A stretch of DNA of 64,000 nucleotides from TA-20 sp035935115 (GCA_035935115.1 DASYXK010000010.1:1-64000), one strand, 5' to 3'; counted from the first letter of the stretch, positions 25,934 to 35,777 are shown. Notes: a model not told the origin generated them from the sequence alone. Translations and numbers: made by a program.

Positions 25934-26692
25934 ATGAAGGCCATTTTTATTATCGGCACTGCTGGTTCCGGAAAATCATTACTCACCGCCAATTTATTTG
26001 ATTATTATACAAAGAATGGTAATTTTGTTGGTGTTTTAAATTTGGATCCAGGAGTAGAAAATTTACCGTATACTTGTGATGTTGATGTTAGAGACTATGT
26101 AGATCTTCTCTCAGTAATGAAACAGTATGATTTGGGACCTAATGGTGCAATGATAATGGCTAGTGATCTGATTGCATCAAAAATTGATGAACTGCAAAAA
26201 GATGTCGATAATGTAAATCCAGACTATTTGATAGTTGATACACCCGGACAAATAGAACTTTTTGCATATAGAACAAGTGGTTCTTTTTTTGTACAAAATT
26301 TTAATGTTGAACAAAAAAGTGCAATATTTCTACATGATGGTTCACTTGTTACCACACCAACTAATTTTGTTTCAATGGCACTTCTTGCTTCGTCAATCAA
26401 ACTTAGACTAAATTTGCCTTTTGTTAATGTTCTAACAAAAATTGATCTTATTGAAGATAGAATTAAAGATATTTTAAGATGGTCTTCAAATCTAAATAGT
26501 CTTGAAGAAGCAATAGCCAAACAATCAGACGGGGAAAGCTATACTCTTGTTATGAATATTTTAAGAAGTTTGAATGTTGGTGGATTTTCCCAAGGACTAA
26601 TTCCAATTTCAAATTCTACTACTGAAGGGATGATTAACTTAGAAGCTGCTTTGAGCAGAATTCTTAACTTGGGAGAAGAGGTAGAAGAATAG
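25934..26692 (+). CDS. GPN-loop GTPase
   Basis: 252 residues. P-loop GTAGSGKS (8-15), the defining Gly-Pro-Asn at 68-70 (LGPNGAM), switch II VDTPGQIELFAYR (about 101-113) and TKID base specificity motif. Homologue of archaeal/eukaryal GPN GTPases (Npa3/XAB1), which in eukaryotes help assemble RNA polymerase II; the archaeal protein is a homodimer of unknown client. Its stop overlaps the GTG of thrB by one base, so the pair is an operon. Confidence 0.93.
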   Translation: MKAIFIIGTAGSGKSLLTANLFDYYTKNGNFVGVLNLDPGVENLPYTCDVDVRDYVDLLSVMKQYDLGPNGAMIMASDLIASKIDELQKDVDNVNPDYLIVDTPGQIELFAYRTSGSFFVQNFNVEQKSAIFLHDGSLVTTPTNFVSMALLASSIKLRLNLPFVNVLTKIDLIEDRIKDILRWSSNLNSLEEAIAKQSDGESYTLVMNILRSLNVGGFSQGLIPISNSTTEGMINLEAALSRILNLGEEVEE

Positions 26693-27609
26693 TGGTCTCT
26701 AAAGTTATTGTAAAAGCTCCATCTTCTACTGCAAATCTAGGTCCCGGCTTTGATGTGTTTGGACTTGCACTTGATGCCTATTATGACAAAATACAGCTTG
26801 AAAAAGGTAATAATGGAATTAAAATCCAAACTTCTGACTCAATTCCTCTTGTACCAGAAAAAAATTCTGCTGGATTGGTTGTAAAAGAAATGGCAAAAAA
26901 ATTCAAGATCAAGTCTGGTCTTGTTTTAAAAATTAACAAAGGAGTACCAGCAGGTTTTGGAATGGGTAGTAGTGCAGCATCTGCTGCTGCTGCTGCCGTA
27001 GCCTTTGATGCATTATTTGATCTTAATCTTGATGCAAAAACTCTTGTAGAATTTGCAGGTATGGGAGAAAAAGCTAGTGCGGGTTCTATTCATTATGACA
27101 ATGTAGCAGCTTCGTTACTTGGTGGCTTTGTCATAGTAAGAACAAATCCACTTAATATCATAAGAATAGAACCACCTAAGGATCTAGTTCTTTGTGTTGC
27201 AATTCCCAAACTTGTCATACCACCAAAGAAGACTCAAGTTTCTAGAGGCGTTCTACCAAAACAAATCAAGCTCTCAGATCATGTCCATAACCTCTCAAAT
27301 GCCGCAGCAATGACAGCTGGATTTATGAAACAAGATACATTGATGATTGGAAGTTCTGTAAGAGATATAATAGTGGAACCTGCAAGACAACATATGATTC
27401 CTGGATTTATTCAAGTAAAAGAAAATGCTCTTCGAGCTGGTGCACTTGGTTTCACAATAAGCGGTGCTGGACCTTCTGTTATTGCCTTTGCCTCAAAGGC
27501 ATCTAATGTAAAAAAGATTTGTACTGCTATGGAAGCAGGATTCAAATCTGCAAAAACAAAATGTCAAACAGTAGTATGCAAACCAAGTAAAGGTACAACA
27601 ATACTTTAG
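26692..27609 (+). CDS. thrB: Homoserine kinase
   Basis: 305 residues. GHMP kinase: KAPSSTANLGPGFDVFGLAL at the N-terminus, ATP-binding loop PAGFGMGSSAASAAAA (about 86-101) and C-terminal GFTISGAGPSVIAFA. The PSSTANLGPGFD sequence is typical of homoserine kinase. It phosphorylates homoserine for threonine synthesis. GTG start within the preceding TAG. Its end overlaps the convergent enoyl-CoA hydratase by 4 nt. Confidence 0.93.
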   Translation: MVSKVIVKAPSSTANLGPGFDVFGLALDAYYDKIQLEKGNNGIKIQTSDSIPLVPEKNSAGLVVKEMAKKFKIKSGLVLKINKGVPAGFGMGSSAASAAAAAVAFDALFDLNLDAKTLVEFAGMGEKASAGSIHYDNVAASLLGGFVIVRTNPLNIIRIEPPKDLVLCVAIPKLVIPPKKTQVSRGVLPKQIKLSDHVHNLSNAAAMTAGFMKQDTLMIGSSVRDIIVEPARQHMIPGFIQVKENALRAGALGFTISGAGPSVIAFASKASNVKKICTAMEAGFKSAKTKCQTVVCKPSKGTTIL

Positions 27610-28367
27610 TTATTTTTTTCTACAAATGCTCGCATTCTTTGCTCTCTTTCTTTACTTGAAAAGCAAAGAGACCAAGAATAGATTTCAAGCTTCAAACCAG
27701 TATCCAGATTTGCATCCATCCCTTTGTTAACAAGCATCTTTGATATACCAATAGCAAAACTACTGTTTTTTGTTATATTTTTTGCATATACTTTTGATTC
27801 TGAAATAAGGCTTTCATTTGGAATTATTTTATTCACCAAACCCATTACAAGGGCTTCTTCTGCACCAATTTTTCTTCCTGTAAATATTAGATCCTTTGCT
27901 CTAGCAGGTCCTATAATTCGTAAAAGTCTTTGAGTACCACCCCATCCTGGACAGATACCTATTGTAACTTCAGGTTGACCAAGTTGAGCATTTTGAGAAG
28001 CAAACCTAATGTCACATGCAAGACCAAGTTCACAGCCACCGCCAAGTGCATAACCGTTAATTGCTGCAATGACAGGTTTTTCCAGTTTCTCAATCTTATT
28101 TAGTACCTCGTGTCCTCTCAATGCATATTTTTCTGCTTCCGCTGATCCTATCTTACTCATATATTCAATGTCAGCTCCTGCAGAGAAGGCTTTTTGTCCA
28201 GCACCGGTAATAATAATTACCTTTGACGAGTCTTTTTCTAAATTATCTAATATTGAGATAAATTCGTCCATTACTTCAAGATTTAATGCATTAAGTTTCT
28301 CTGGTCTGTTTATTGTTATTAATACAATCTCGCCATCTTTTTCAATCTGAAGATATTTTGGTGTCAT
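27606..28367 (-). CDS. Enoyl-CoA hydratase family; candidate 3-hydroxypropionyl-CoA dehydratase/crotonyl-CoA hydratase
   Basis: 253 residues. Crotonase fold with NRPEKLNALN, oxyanion-hole AFSAGADIEYM (60-70), GYALGGGCELGLACDIRFA with Glu113 and QPEVTIGICPGWGGTQRL with Glu133. Two catalytic glutamates mark active hydratases. In Thaumarchaeota an enzyme of this family serves as crotonyl-CoA hydratase and 3-hydroxypropionyl-CoA dehydratase in the HP/HB carbon-fixation cycle; assignment to that role is by family and lineage. Single gene. Confidence 0.88.
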   Translation of the reverse strand: MTPKYLQIEKDGEIVLITINRPEKLNALNLEVMDEFISILDNLEKDSSKVIIITGAGQKAFSAGADIEYMSKIGSAEAEKYALRGHEVLNKIEKLEKPVIAAINGYALGGGCELGLACDIRFASQNAQLGQPEVTIGICPGWGGTQRLLRIIGPARAKDLIFTGRKIGAEEALVMGLVNKIIPNESLISESKVYAKNITKNSSFAIGISKMLVNKGMDANLDTGLKLEIYSWSLCFSSKEREQRMRAFVEKNN

Positions 28368-28459
28368 GACAGAAAATTAATGTTCTAGAAATTAAACTTT
28401 AGATGAGTTATCTAATAATAGAAAACGAGTTATAACACAATTTTTACAAAGAAATTAAC

Positions 28460-29287
28460 TTGATATACTTGGGTCTGCTTTTTGCTGTTCTTGCAGCTAT
28501 AAACTGGGGAACTTTTTTTGTATCAGTTAGAAAAGTAGGTATCACAAATGTATGGCAACTACAAGGAGCAACTTCTATAGGTGTTCTTCTTTTTGCTATC
28601 CCAATTGGTTTTTTCTGGGGTTTTGAGATACAGTTAAGTGGTTTTGTAGCAGGTATAATTTGGACTGTTAGTAATATTCTAGCTCTATATGCAGTCAAAC
28701 TGATAGGACTTGCAAGAACATCTCCATTTCTTGCTGGATTTAGTATTATAGCATCATTTACATGGGGAGTTTTATTTTTTGGTGAGAAATTTAATTCGTT
28801 AATTCTAGCATTAGTAGCAATAGGACTTTTACTATGCGGATTACCATTTGTAACTAATGGAGCTAGAGATCCATTAATACAAAAAAAAGGATACCTAGTA
28901 GCAGCAGCTGGAGGTTTGATAGGAGGTTCTTATGTAATTCCAATGCAGGCAACCCATACTCTACAAACGGGATTTTTTTCAGCAAGTCTTTCTATTTTTC
29001 TAGTTGGGATCCCTTTGTTTTTCTTTGCAAGAAGATTTATCAAAAAGGAGACTATTGCTGGAATCATTTCTGGAACTCTTTTTAATATTGGTAGTCTATC
29101 AGTGTTAATTGCTGTAGGTCTGATAGGCATAACAATAGCATATCCAATTTCTCAAACAGCTACTCTTTTTGCAGTATCTTGGGGAATATTGTATTTTAAA
29201 GAAATAGTTCAAAAGCGTGGAATAATTCGAGTCAGCATGGGTGCTGTCTTAATATTGTGTGGTGCAGTACTACTTACTATAGCATAA
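28460..29287 (+). CDS. DMT-superfamily transporter (GRP/RhaT-like)
   Basis: 275 residues, ten hydrophobic helices in two five-helix halves. The first half begins LGLLFAVLAAINWGTFFVSVRKVG, with the AxxWG motif of the sugar/glucose-type DMT transporters; the SPFLAGFSIIASFTWGVLFFGEKF block ends the first half, and PISQTATLFAVSWGILYFKE the second, both EamA-like ends. Substrate unknown (sugar or other polar metabolite). TTG start at 28460. Its end runs up to queC by about 40 nt on the same strand. Confidence 0.8.
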   Translation: MIYLGLLFAVLAAINWGTFFVSVRKVGITNVWQLQGATSIGVLLFAIPIGFFWGFEIQLSGFVAGIIWTVSNILALYAVKLIGLARTSPFLAGFSIIASFTWGVLFFGEKFNSLILALVAIGLLLCGLPFVTNGARDPLIQKKGYLVAAAGGLIGGSYVIPMQATHTLQTGFFSASLSIFLVGIPLFFFARRFIKKETIAGIISGTLFNIGSLSVLIAVGLIGITIAYPISQTATLFAVSWGILYFKEIVQKRGIIRVSMGAVLILCGAVLLTIA

Positions 29288-29325
29288 TCAAGCAATTTAT
29301 TTGGCATAAAACAACTCCATTCAAA

Positions 29326-30000
29326 TTGAAAAAAGCAATAATAATTTTCAGTGGAGGACTAGATTCTGTTTGTACAGCAGTACATTTACAATCAAGGTTT
29401 GAACTTTATGCAATTACTTTTTCATATGGTCAAAAGGCAAATCAAGAAATAAGAATAGCAAAACATTTTGCAAAAATTTTAAAATTAAAAGAACATAAAA
29501 TTGTAAATATAGAGTTCATGAAAGAACTTTACGAGAAAACAAACGTTCTTACAAACTCAAAAATGAAAATTCCTTCTAGGTTTGATTATTCTATTGTAGT
29601 TCCTATAAGAAATGCCGTTTTTCTCTCAATTGCTTCTGCATGGGCATTTTCAAAAAATGCACAATTAGTAGCCTACGGTGCACATAAGGACGATCAAAGA
29701 TATCCAGATTGTAGACCTTCCTTTAGTAAACTAATTGAACAGGCATTTAATGAAGGTGAAGTTGATGGAATAAAGCAAAACCTCAGAAAGAAAATCAATG
29801 TGTGGACTCCCTTTATGGCTGGTTTGTCAAAAAGTGATCTTCTAAAAATTGGTTATAAAAGACTTGGAGATGAAATCTTCAAAACTTGGAGTTGCTATGC
29901 CAATGCCAAGATTCATTGTGGTAGATGTGAATCATGTAACAATAGAAAAATCGCATTTCTTAAAGCGAAAATATATGATAAAACAAAGTACATGAACTAG
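29326..30000 (+). CDS. queC: 7-cyano-7-deazaguanine (preQ0) synthase
   Basis: 224 residues from TTG at 29326, preferred over the ATG at 29257 because the family core starts here (KKAIIIFSGGLDS) and the upstream start lies inside the transporter gene. PP-loop SGGLDS at 9-14; zinc-binding cysteines in SCYANAKIHCGRCESC; VPIRNAVFLS typical of QueC. It converts 7-carboxy-7-deazaguanine to preQ0 for archaeosine in tRNA. queE and folE, earlier steps, lie just downstream on the opposite strand. Confidence 0.93.
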   Translation: MKKAIIIFSGGLDSVCTAVHLQSRFELYAITFSYGQKANQEIRIAKHFAKILKLKEHKIVNIEFMKELYEKTNVLTNSKMKIPSRFDYSIVVPIRNAVFLSIASAWAFSKNAQLVAYGAHKDDQRYPDCRPSFSKLIEQAFNEGEVDGIKQNLRKKINVWTPFMAGLSKSDLLKIGYKRLGDEIFKTWSCYANAKIHCGRCESCNNRKIAFLKAKIYDKTKYMN

Positions 30001-30006
30001 TCTACT

Positions 30007-30261
30007 TTAGATTTTTGATAAAATAGGTCTTTTCAAAATAAAATTTCGTACAATTAGATAATAGACAAGAAAGACAGCACCAATTATTCCCCAAAATATC
30101 CAATCAGTCATGTCTTCTGTAAATCCTATTTTTTGAAAATAGCTCATGGAATTCATTGAAATTCCAATAGCAGCTCCTAACACGATAAAAAATTCAATGG
30201 CATACCATAGGAATGTGGGAAAGGATTCTTTTGGCACGTGTGCATTATTGTGTACGCCCAT
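30007..30261 (-). CDS. Small membrane protein with two helices
   Basis: 84 residues, hydrophobic helices at about 17-36 and 51-71, a His/Asn-bearing N-terminus (GVHNNAHVPK) and a basic tail. No family recognised. It lies 43 nt downstream of folE on the same strand and ends 6 nt from the convergent queC stop. Size and layout suggest an accessory subunit of a membrane complex, but nothing identifies it. Confidence 0.6.
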   Translation of the reverse strand: MGVHNNAHVPKESFPTFLWYAIEFFIVLGAAIGISMNSMSYFQKIGFTEDMTDWIFWGIIGAVFLVYYLIVRNFILKRPILSKI

Positions 30262-30304
30262 GTTTTGCTGTAGTTTAGACGTTATTATTTAGTTTTTTTA
30301 AAAA

Positions 30305-30877
30305 TTAGATTATTTTAGTTTGTGAGCTGGTATTGTAAATCATGTCCAGTATGTCTGTCCTAGCTTCTTTTTTGTCGTAAATTCCTCTATATGCAACGGT
30401 AGTTACTTTGGCATCGTTTTCAACACCGCGCATTTTCATGCAAAGATGTTCTCCTTCTGTGATCACAATAACTCCCTTTACTCCTTCTGAATACAATTCA
30501 TCTGCAATGTTCTTTGTAATCCTTTCTTGTATTTGCAATCTTTTAGTATATTTTTCTACTAGTCTAACTAATTTTGAGATTCCAAAAACTTTGCCGTTTG
30601 GCGAATATGCTATGGCAATCTTTCCAAAGAAAGGCAACATATGATGTTCACACATTGAATAAAATTGAATGTCCTTTGCAATAATTACATCAGAATCTTC
30701 AGAAAACTTGACAGATAGTTCAGATTCTGCGTCATAACCATTGAAAATTTCTGCGTACATGTCTGCAATTCTGGTTGGAGTATCCACTAGACCCTCGCGG
30801 GTAGGATCTTCGCCTATTTCGGCTATTAGTTCTCTTACTAGTCGTTTTATTCTATCTTTATTCATATCATGGTGCAC
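30305..30877 (-). CDS. folE: GTP cyclohydrolase I
   Basis: 190 residues from GTG at 30877; an ATG four codons later (30865) is an equally good start. Zinc-site residues C76 and H79 in SMCEHHMLPF, and C146 in EGEHLCMKMRGV; TREGLVDTPTRIA near the start. It makes dihydroneopterin triphosphate, the entry metabolite for preQ0/archaeosine (and for pterins). Its start overlaps the end of queE, so queE-folE form an operon next to queC. Confidence 0.93.
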   Translation of the reverse strand: MHHDMNKDRIKRLVRELIAEIGEDPTREGLVDTPTRIADMYAEIFNGYDAESELSVKFSEDSDVIIAKDIQFYSMCEHHMLPFFGKIAIAYSPNGKVFGISKLVRLVEKYTKRLQIQERITKNIADELYSEGVKGVIVITEGEHLCMKMRGVENDAKVTTVAYRGIYDKKEARTDILDMIYNTSSQTKII

Positions 30878-31580
30878 CTATGAATTTATGAAGTTGTGGA
30901 ATTATTCGTGCTTCATTATAATATGGATAAACTGCATCATAAAAACTAAGAAGCTGTTTCAAACTTGGCTCTGCTATACCATAGGTTGGCTGTATTATAA
31001 ATCCTGCAATTTTTGATTTAGAAACATTAGTGAAAATCTTCTCTAGTAGCTTTTTAAATGGTCCAAGTTGAGTTTTTGAATTTATTACGACTTTGATATA
31101 GGTAGTTTTTTTTGAATTTACTGCAAGTGTAAGACATTGTAATTCATTTTCTAAAAGTTTAGAATAATGTTTCGGATCAACAAATTCTGATTCTGGCGTC
31201 TTAAATTCAATTTTAATGTAGTCAATATATGAAAGGATTTTGGAAAATCTTTTTGAATCATAACATGATGATTCAAGATAAGTTGGAATTTTTTTTGTCT
31301 TGACAAACTTTGCCATTTCTGAAACTGCTTCAGATTGAACTAATGGATCGCCTCCTGTAAAATTGACTTTGTAGGTGTTTTTTTCCAAGTTATTTTCTAT
31401 TAATTTACAAGCTTCATCAATGGTGTATTCCTGTCCAGAGTCCATTGGTAAGGAATCTTTAGTGTCGCAGTAAAAACATTTGAAAGGACAACCTGCTAGT
31501 CTTACAAAAAGTGTCTTTGTTCCATATAGTATTCCTTCTCCTTCAAGTGAAGTAAATATCTCAAATAGTCTTACTTTCAA
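30867..31580 (-). CDS. queE: 7-carboxy-7-deazaguanine synthase
   Basis: 237 residues. Radical SAM enzyme with a CxxxCxxC cluster motif at C31, C35, C38 (CPFKCFYC), preceded by FTSLEGEG typical of QueE, and NFTGGDPLVQ as the SAM-binding GGE-like motif. It contracts the ring of 6-carboxytetrahydropterin to 7-carboxy-7-deazaguanine. Overlaps folE downstream. QueD is not in the window. Confidence 0.92.
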   Translation of the reverse strand: MKVRLFEIFTSLEGEGILYGTKTLFVRLAGCPFKCFYCDTKDSLPMDSGQEYTIDEACKLIENNLEKNTYKVNFTGGDPLVQSEAVSEMAKFVKTKKIPTYLESSCYDSKRFSKILSYIDYIKIEFKTPESEFVDPKHYSKLLENELQCLTLAVNSKKTTYIKVVINSKTQLGPFKKLLEKIFTNVSKSKIAGFIIQPTYGIAEPSLKQLLSFYDAVYPYYNEARIIPQLHKFIGAP

Positions 31581-31673
31581 GCAATCGATCTGTAGTTTTT
31601 CAATATTTATTCAATTGGATCTATGCCTGAGTAACTAAAATGATTTATTTGTTCAAAATAGAAAAATGATGTA

Positions 31674-34058
31674 GTGAAAATCATACTTTGTGCAGGATTG
31701 CTTTTCCTAGCATTAATTTTTCTAATTCCTCAAGACGCTCATGCAATTACAATAGATGCTGTTCCAGAATCTACTAATTTTGGTCCAAATGACAACATCA
31801 GTGTAGATCTTAACATACATGGATATGACATGGGATCCGTATCGTGGATAGCACATAGGCCAGATGGTTCTACCATCTCTGGTTCCCTTGATCAGTTCAA
31901 AGGAGGCAAAGTGGTTCATCAAATTTTAAGAAATGCATTTGATAATTACTTTGGCAATTGGTCAATAGATTATACGTATAATGGCATAAAGCAGACAGCT
32001 TTGTTTAAGGTAGAGCCTATCAAATTTATTGCAATTCCAGACAAAGAGCTTTACTACGAACCAGATATTATGAAAATAAACATCACTACATCATATTACA
32101 TTCCTGTTGCTGCAAAAGCACAAGTTTTTCATTTGAATTTTTATGATAGCGATGGTAAATTTGTAAAGAATTTAAGGCAAATTGACATAATGCCATTTCA
32201 ATATAGTACAGTATACAATTTTCCAATACGTGAAATTATTGATAGAGATAATCCACCCGGAGAATATAAGTTTAGAATTCAATATTACAATCTTTCCGTT
32301 GAAGTACCATTTCTGATAGATGATGTAAGAAATCTTATGACAATTTTTTTGCAAATAGATAAGCCAAGATACGATATTGGAGATGGTGTTAATTTACACC
32401 TCTTATTTACAAGAATAAAAGAATCAAGTGGTACAATGAAAATCACCGATCCTTTAGGCAATACAACATCCCGGTCATTTCCAGTTACTTCAGTTAATAC
32501 AAATTTACACCTAGATAATATTACAACGAGGCCTGGAACTTATAATTTGGAAATACAATATGCGGGAATCACTCAAAAAAGTTCATTTCAAGTGACGTCA
32601 AAATCTACTCTAAATCCAAATATTAATTTGGAAATTTTTCTTGACAAACTAAAATACAAACCTGGTGAGCTTATCAGTGCAAAAATTCATACTGCAAATT
32701 TGATTACTAATTCCATAAGTTTTTGGTTTAAGGATCCAGATGGAAAACAAAGTCTCAAAGTTACTGTGCCAATGAAATCAGGTGACATGATTATTCCTCA
32801 TAAAATTGACAGAAATGACTTGCAAGGAATGTGGAATATGTATATTGATTATGGTGGAGTCACAAGAACTGCAACATTCTTTGTACAAGGACTTTCCTTA
32901 GAAAGCATCGACTCGGTTTCATCTATTAAATTTAGTAAACCAAAATTACTTACCATATTTGGTTCTGGTGATAATGTTAATTTCAAGAACCCAAGGGCTA
33001 TTGCAATTGATTCAATCGATAATATCTATGTGGTAGATTCTGGAAATTCACAAATCAAGAAATTTAATTCAACTGGAAAACTGCTTTTGTCTTGGGGGTC
33101 TTTTGGATCAGCAACTGGACAATTTAGAAATCCATCTGGAATTTTGGTTGATCAAAAATATGTTTACATAGCTGACACAGGACATTCCCGAATACAAAAA
33201 TTTGACAAAAATGGAAATTTTGTATTAGCGTGGGGAACTTATGGTGAGGTTCCAGGAATGTTTCATACACCTGTTGCTCTAGCTGAAGACAGAAACGGGG
33301 ATATTTTTGTTTTAGATTCTGGAACAAATAAAATCCAAATATTTGATCTTAATGGAAAATACAAAAATGAATTACATCCTGTTCTTACCAATGGAGGAAA
33401 CTTTACTGCAACCACTTCAATTGTTTTTGATTCCCAAAATAATTTTTATGTTATAACTTCAGATACAAATAGAATTTTGAAATATAATAATAATAAAGAT
33501 TTTATCAATTATTTCGGTTCTACAGGTACTGAAGAAGGCAGATTTAACAATCCTAATTCCATAGCAATAGATTCTAATGGTTACATGTATGTTGCAGACA
33601 CAAATAATTACAGAATACAAAAGTTTGATTCTGACGGAACGTTTCTAGTTAGTTGGGGTTCCTTTGGCACTAGTCCTGGGCAATTTACAAATCCTGTTGG
33701 ATTAGCTATCGATTCAAAAAATAATGTGTATGTGATTGATAAGACAAATAATGATGTTCAGAAATTTTCTCCATTTGGCAATGCAGATGAAATAACTATA
33801 CCAACTTGGGTGAAAAACCATGCCAAATGGTGGTCTGAAGATCTTTTTAGTAATACTGACTTTGCAACAGGAATAAACTATCTGATAAGGCAAGGAATAA
33901 TTCACGGCACTATAACTTCTAGTGAATCTAATTCCAATGTGAAAATACCAGGATGGGTTAAAACAAGTACAGACTGGTGGACAAATGGATTGATCTCAGA
34001 CAAAGAATTTACAGCTGAAATTCAATATCTCATCTCTATTGGAATAATAAAGACTTAG
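31674..34058 (+). CDS. Large secreted NHL-repeat protein with Ig-like N-terminal and paired WxxxHAxWW C-terminal modules
   Basis: 794 residues from GTG at 31674. Signal peptide 1-24 (ending DAHA). Residues about 25-410 hold three or four Ig/MG2-like beta domains (FGPNDNISVDLNIHG, YEPDIMKINI, YDIGDGVNLHLLF, YKPGELISAKIHT). Residues about 420-705 form a six-bladed NHL propeller with repeats such as AIDSIDNIYVVDSGNSQIKKF and SWGSFGTSPGQFTNP. The C-terminus has two copies of a 36-residue module, WVKNHAKWWSEDLFSNTDF and WVKTSTDWWTNGLISDKEF, each ending YLI..GII; this module is common on Thaumarchaeal exported proteins. Likely a surface adhesion or binding protein. Confidence 0.88.
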   Translation: MKIILCAGLLFLALIFLIPQDAHAITIDAVPESTNFGPNDNISVDLNIHGYDMGSVSWIAHRPDGSTISGSLDQFKGGKVVHQILRNAFDNYFGNWSIDYTYNGIKQTALFKVEPIKFIAIPDKELYYEPDIMKINITTSYYIPVAAKAQVFHLNFYDSDGKFVKNLRQIDIMPFQYSTVYNFPIREIIDRDNPPGEYKFRIQYYNLSVEVPFLIDDVRNLMTIFLQIDKPRYDIGDGVNLHLLFTRIKESSGTMKITDPLGNTTSRSFPVTSVNTNLHLDNITTRPGTYNLEIQYAGITQKSSFQVTSKSTLNPNINLEIFLDKLKYKPGELISAKIHTANLITNSISFWFKDPDGKQSLKVTVPMKSGDMIIPHKIDRNDLQGMWNMYIDYGGVTRTATFFVQGLSLESIDSVSSIKFSKPKLLTIFGSGDNVNFKNPRAIAIDSIDNIYVVDSGNSQIKKFNSTGKLLLSWGSFGSATGQFRNPSGILVDQKYVYIADTGHSRIQKFDKNGNFVLAWGTYGEVPGMFHTPVALAEDRNGDIFVLDSGTNKIQIFDLNGKYKNELHPVLTNGGNFTATTSIVFDSQNNFYVITSDTNRILKYNNNKDFINYFGSTGTEEGRFNNPNSIAIDSNGYMYVADTNNYRIQKFDSDGTFLVSWGSFGTSPGQFTNPVGLAIDSKNNVYVIDKTNNDVQKFSPFGNADEITIPTWVKNHAKWWSEDLFSNTDFATGINYLIRQGIIHGTITSSESNSNVKIPGWVKTSTDWWTNGLISDKEFTAEIQYLISIGIIKT

Positions 34059-34252
34059 GATGTTATTTGTGGCATTTTTCTCACAAAAAGTCCTGCTATG
34101 AAAATTACCACGCCAAGAATTCCAATAAGACATCCTATGAACTCAATTGTGTCTTTTAGTTGAATTTGTGTTGGGGCAAGTAATACTGCCAGCAAAGCTC
34201 CAACTGCAATCATCGGTATGCCTATACCAACAGAAATTTGTTTAGAAGTCAT
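34055..34252 (-). CDS. Small two-helix membrane protein
   Basis: 65 residues with hydrophobic helices at about 8-25 and 36-57 separated by a short polar loop, and a basic end (RKMPQITS). No family recognised. Its end overlaps the NHL-protein end by 4 nt on the opposite strand. It lies downstream of the 34338-36976 operon on the same strand, about 85 nt from it, so it may belong to the same transcript. Confidence 0.55.
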   Translation of the reverse strand: MTSKQISVGIGIPMIAVGALLAVLLAPTQIQLKDTIEFIGCLIGILGVVIFIAGLFVRKMPQITS

Positions 34253-34337
34253 GTAATGAGTTGCCTTGAAAAACGTATATGAAGCTTATGTAAGTTTTGT
34301 ACCACTTTGTGAATAGAAAATTTTGTAGATGATTGTC

Positions 34338-35777
34338 TTAATCTTGTCCTTCGTTGTGATGTTTCTCGTGATCATCGCGTGTTGTTTTAGATGAAGTTGT
34401 ACTGTCTGTTGAATAGTATGCGGTTAAAGTTACACTATGTGTTGGTGTAATTGTTCTAAATGGATCTGTACTTCCGTTATCCCAATGATTAAAGACAAGA
34501 TTCTGCCAATTTGATACATAAATAACATATTGATTACCAGACGATATTGAGAAGGACCTTGGAGTGTATCCACTTTTTAATACCTTGCCATTTGGATTAT
34601 GAAGTTCGATCCATATACCTTTAATTTTATTTCCTGATAGATCAGCCGAATTTATAGTTAAAGAAATTGTGGAGCTAGTAGGAGCTGTTGTAGAACTAGA
34701 CTCTGTGAAATTGGTTTTGGGTGGAGTGTTAGATATGGGTGTATGAGGTGTTGTTACATTAGATGGTGGTGGAATTGGAGTGGTAGGTGTAGGTGGAATC
34801 TGATTTGGCATAGTTGTTGAGTTTGTTTGAACTGTAGTTGAGTTGTTAACTGGTTTTATTATCTCTGGAGAATTAACACTATTTGCATTAGCTGGCTGTG
34901 TTGCTTTTGGTGTTTCAGTTGTACGTATTTGAGAATTTGCCTCTTGGTTTTGTAAGGCCTCAATTAATTTTATCAATTTTATTGCTTCATCAATTTTACC
35001 TTCTGAAACAAGCTGTTTGAGTTGAACAATCATATCAGGTATATTTTCTGTCTGACTTTCGTTAGTGATTTTAGGTACAGGTGTAGTGAGAGGGGCAAAT
35101 GATCGTGTTACATTTTGTAGTGGGTTGGTTTCTTTTACATGACTTAGTCTATGAATTTGTTTTTCTGTGAAGTCTTTAGCTCTATCGGATATTTTCTTTT
35201 TTGCAGCATCCACAAGAAGTTGGTGAGCATCAAGAAGGAATCGATTTGCAGTTTCAAGATCATTTTTTACTTGATCGGCATTGCCAGCATCAAGGTTTTG
35301 TATTGCATCTTGCATTGCTTTATTAAATTTGGTGAAATCTATTTCCACGTTGTTCTTTGTAGCAATTGTTTCTAGTCTATCTCCACGTATTTTCATTCTA
35401 TTGATTTCACTCTTCAATTGTAACATGTCAGTTTGAGAGATTTGTTCGCTTGTAATAGGTGTAAGAGATGATATCTTATCGTTTACCTCTTTGAAAATTT
35501 TCATTACAGAAAGAAAGTGTTCCTTAGAGGAAGTTTGATCATTTTGTGAAACTGATTGTGCTAATGCATCCATTTCTTCTGAGCCTTGATTATAGAGTTG
35601 ATTAATTTCATTAGGTATTGTTGGAAGTTGAGATAATTGGATATTGATGTTATCTCTTGCTTGTGTTGCAATTCTTAGTAAGGTATCAAGATTTGGATCA
35701 GCATAAGATGGTGCAGGCAGATTTGTTAATATCAGACTTCCAACCAAAACAAGTAAAACAAACGCTAATGGTTTCAT
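34338..35777 (-). CDS. Secreted coiled-coil protein with Pro/Thr linker and C-terminal beta domain
   Basis: 479 residues. Signal peptide 1-26 (ending YADP). Residues about 30-215 are helical with coiled-coil character (MDALAQSVSQNDQ, LKSEINRMKIRGDRLETIA). Residues about 285-370 are a Pro/Thr/Asn/Ser linker, probably glycosylated. Residues about 372-460 form a beta domain (SADLSGNKIKGIWIELHNPNG; VIYVSNWQNLVFNHWDNGST) seen on many Thaumarchaeal surface proteins. The tail is His/Asp/Glu-rich. Its ATG overlaps the stop of the membrane-bound regulator upstream (ATGA), so the two are co-translated. Confidence 0.78.
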   Translation of the reverse strand: MKPLAFVLLVLVGSLILTNLPAPSYADPNLDTLLRIATQARDNINIQLSQLPTIPNEINQLYNQGSEEMDALAQSVSQNDQTSSKEHFLSVMKIFKEVNDKISSLTPITSEQISQTDMLQLKSEINRMKIRGDRLETIATKNNVEIDFTKFNKAMQDAIQNLDAGNADQVKNDLETANRFLLDAHQLLVDAAKKKISDRAKDFTEKQIHRLSHVKETNPLQNVTRSFAPLTTPVPKITNESQTENIPDMIVQLKQLVSEGKIDEAIKLIKLIEALQNQEANSQIRTTETPKATQPANANSVNSPEIIKPVNNSTTVQTNSTTMPNQIPPTPTTPIPPPSNVTTPHTPISNTPPKTNFTESSSTTAPTSSTISLTINSADLSGNKIKGIWIELHNPNGKVLKSGYTPRSFSISSGNQYVIYVSNWQNLVFNHWDNGSTDPFRTITPTHSVTLTAYYSTDSTTSSKTTRDDHEKHHNEGQD

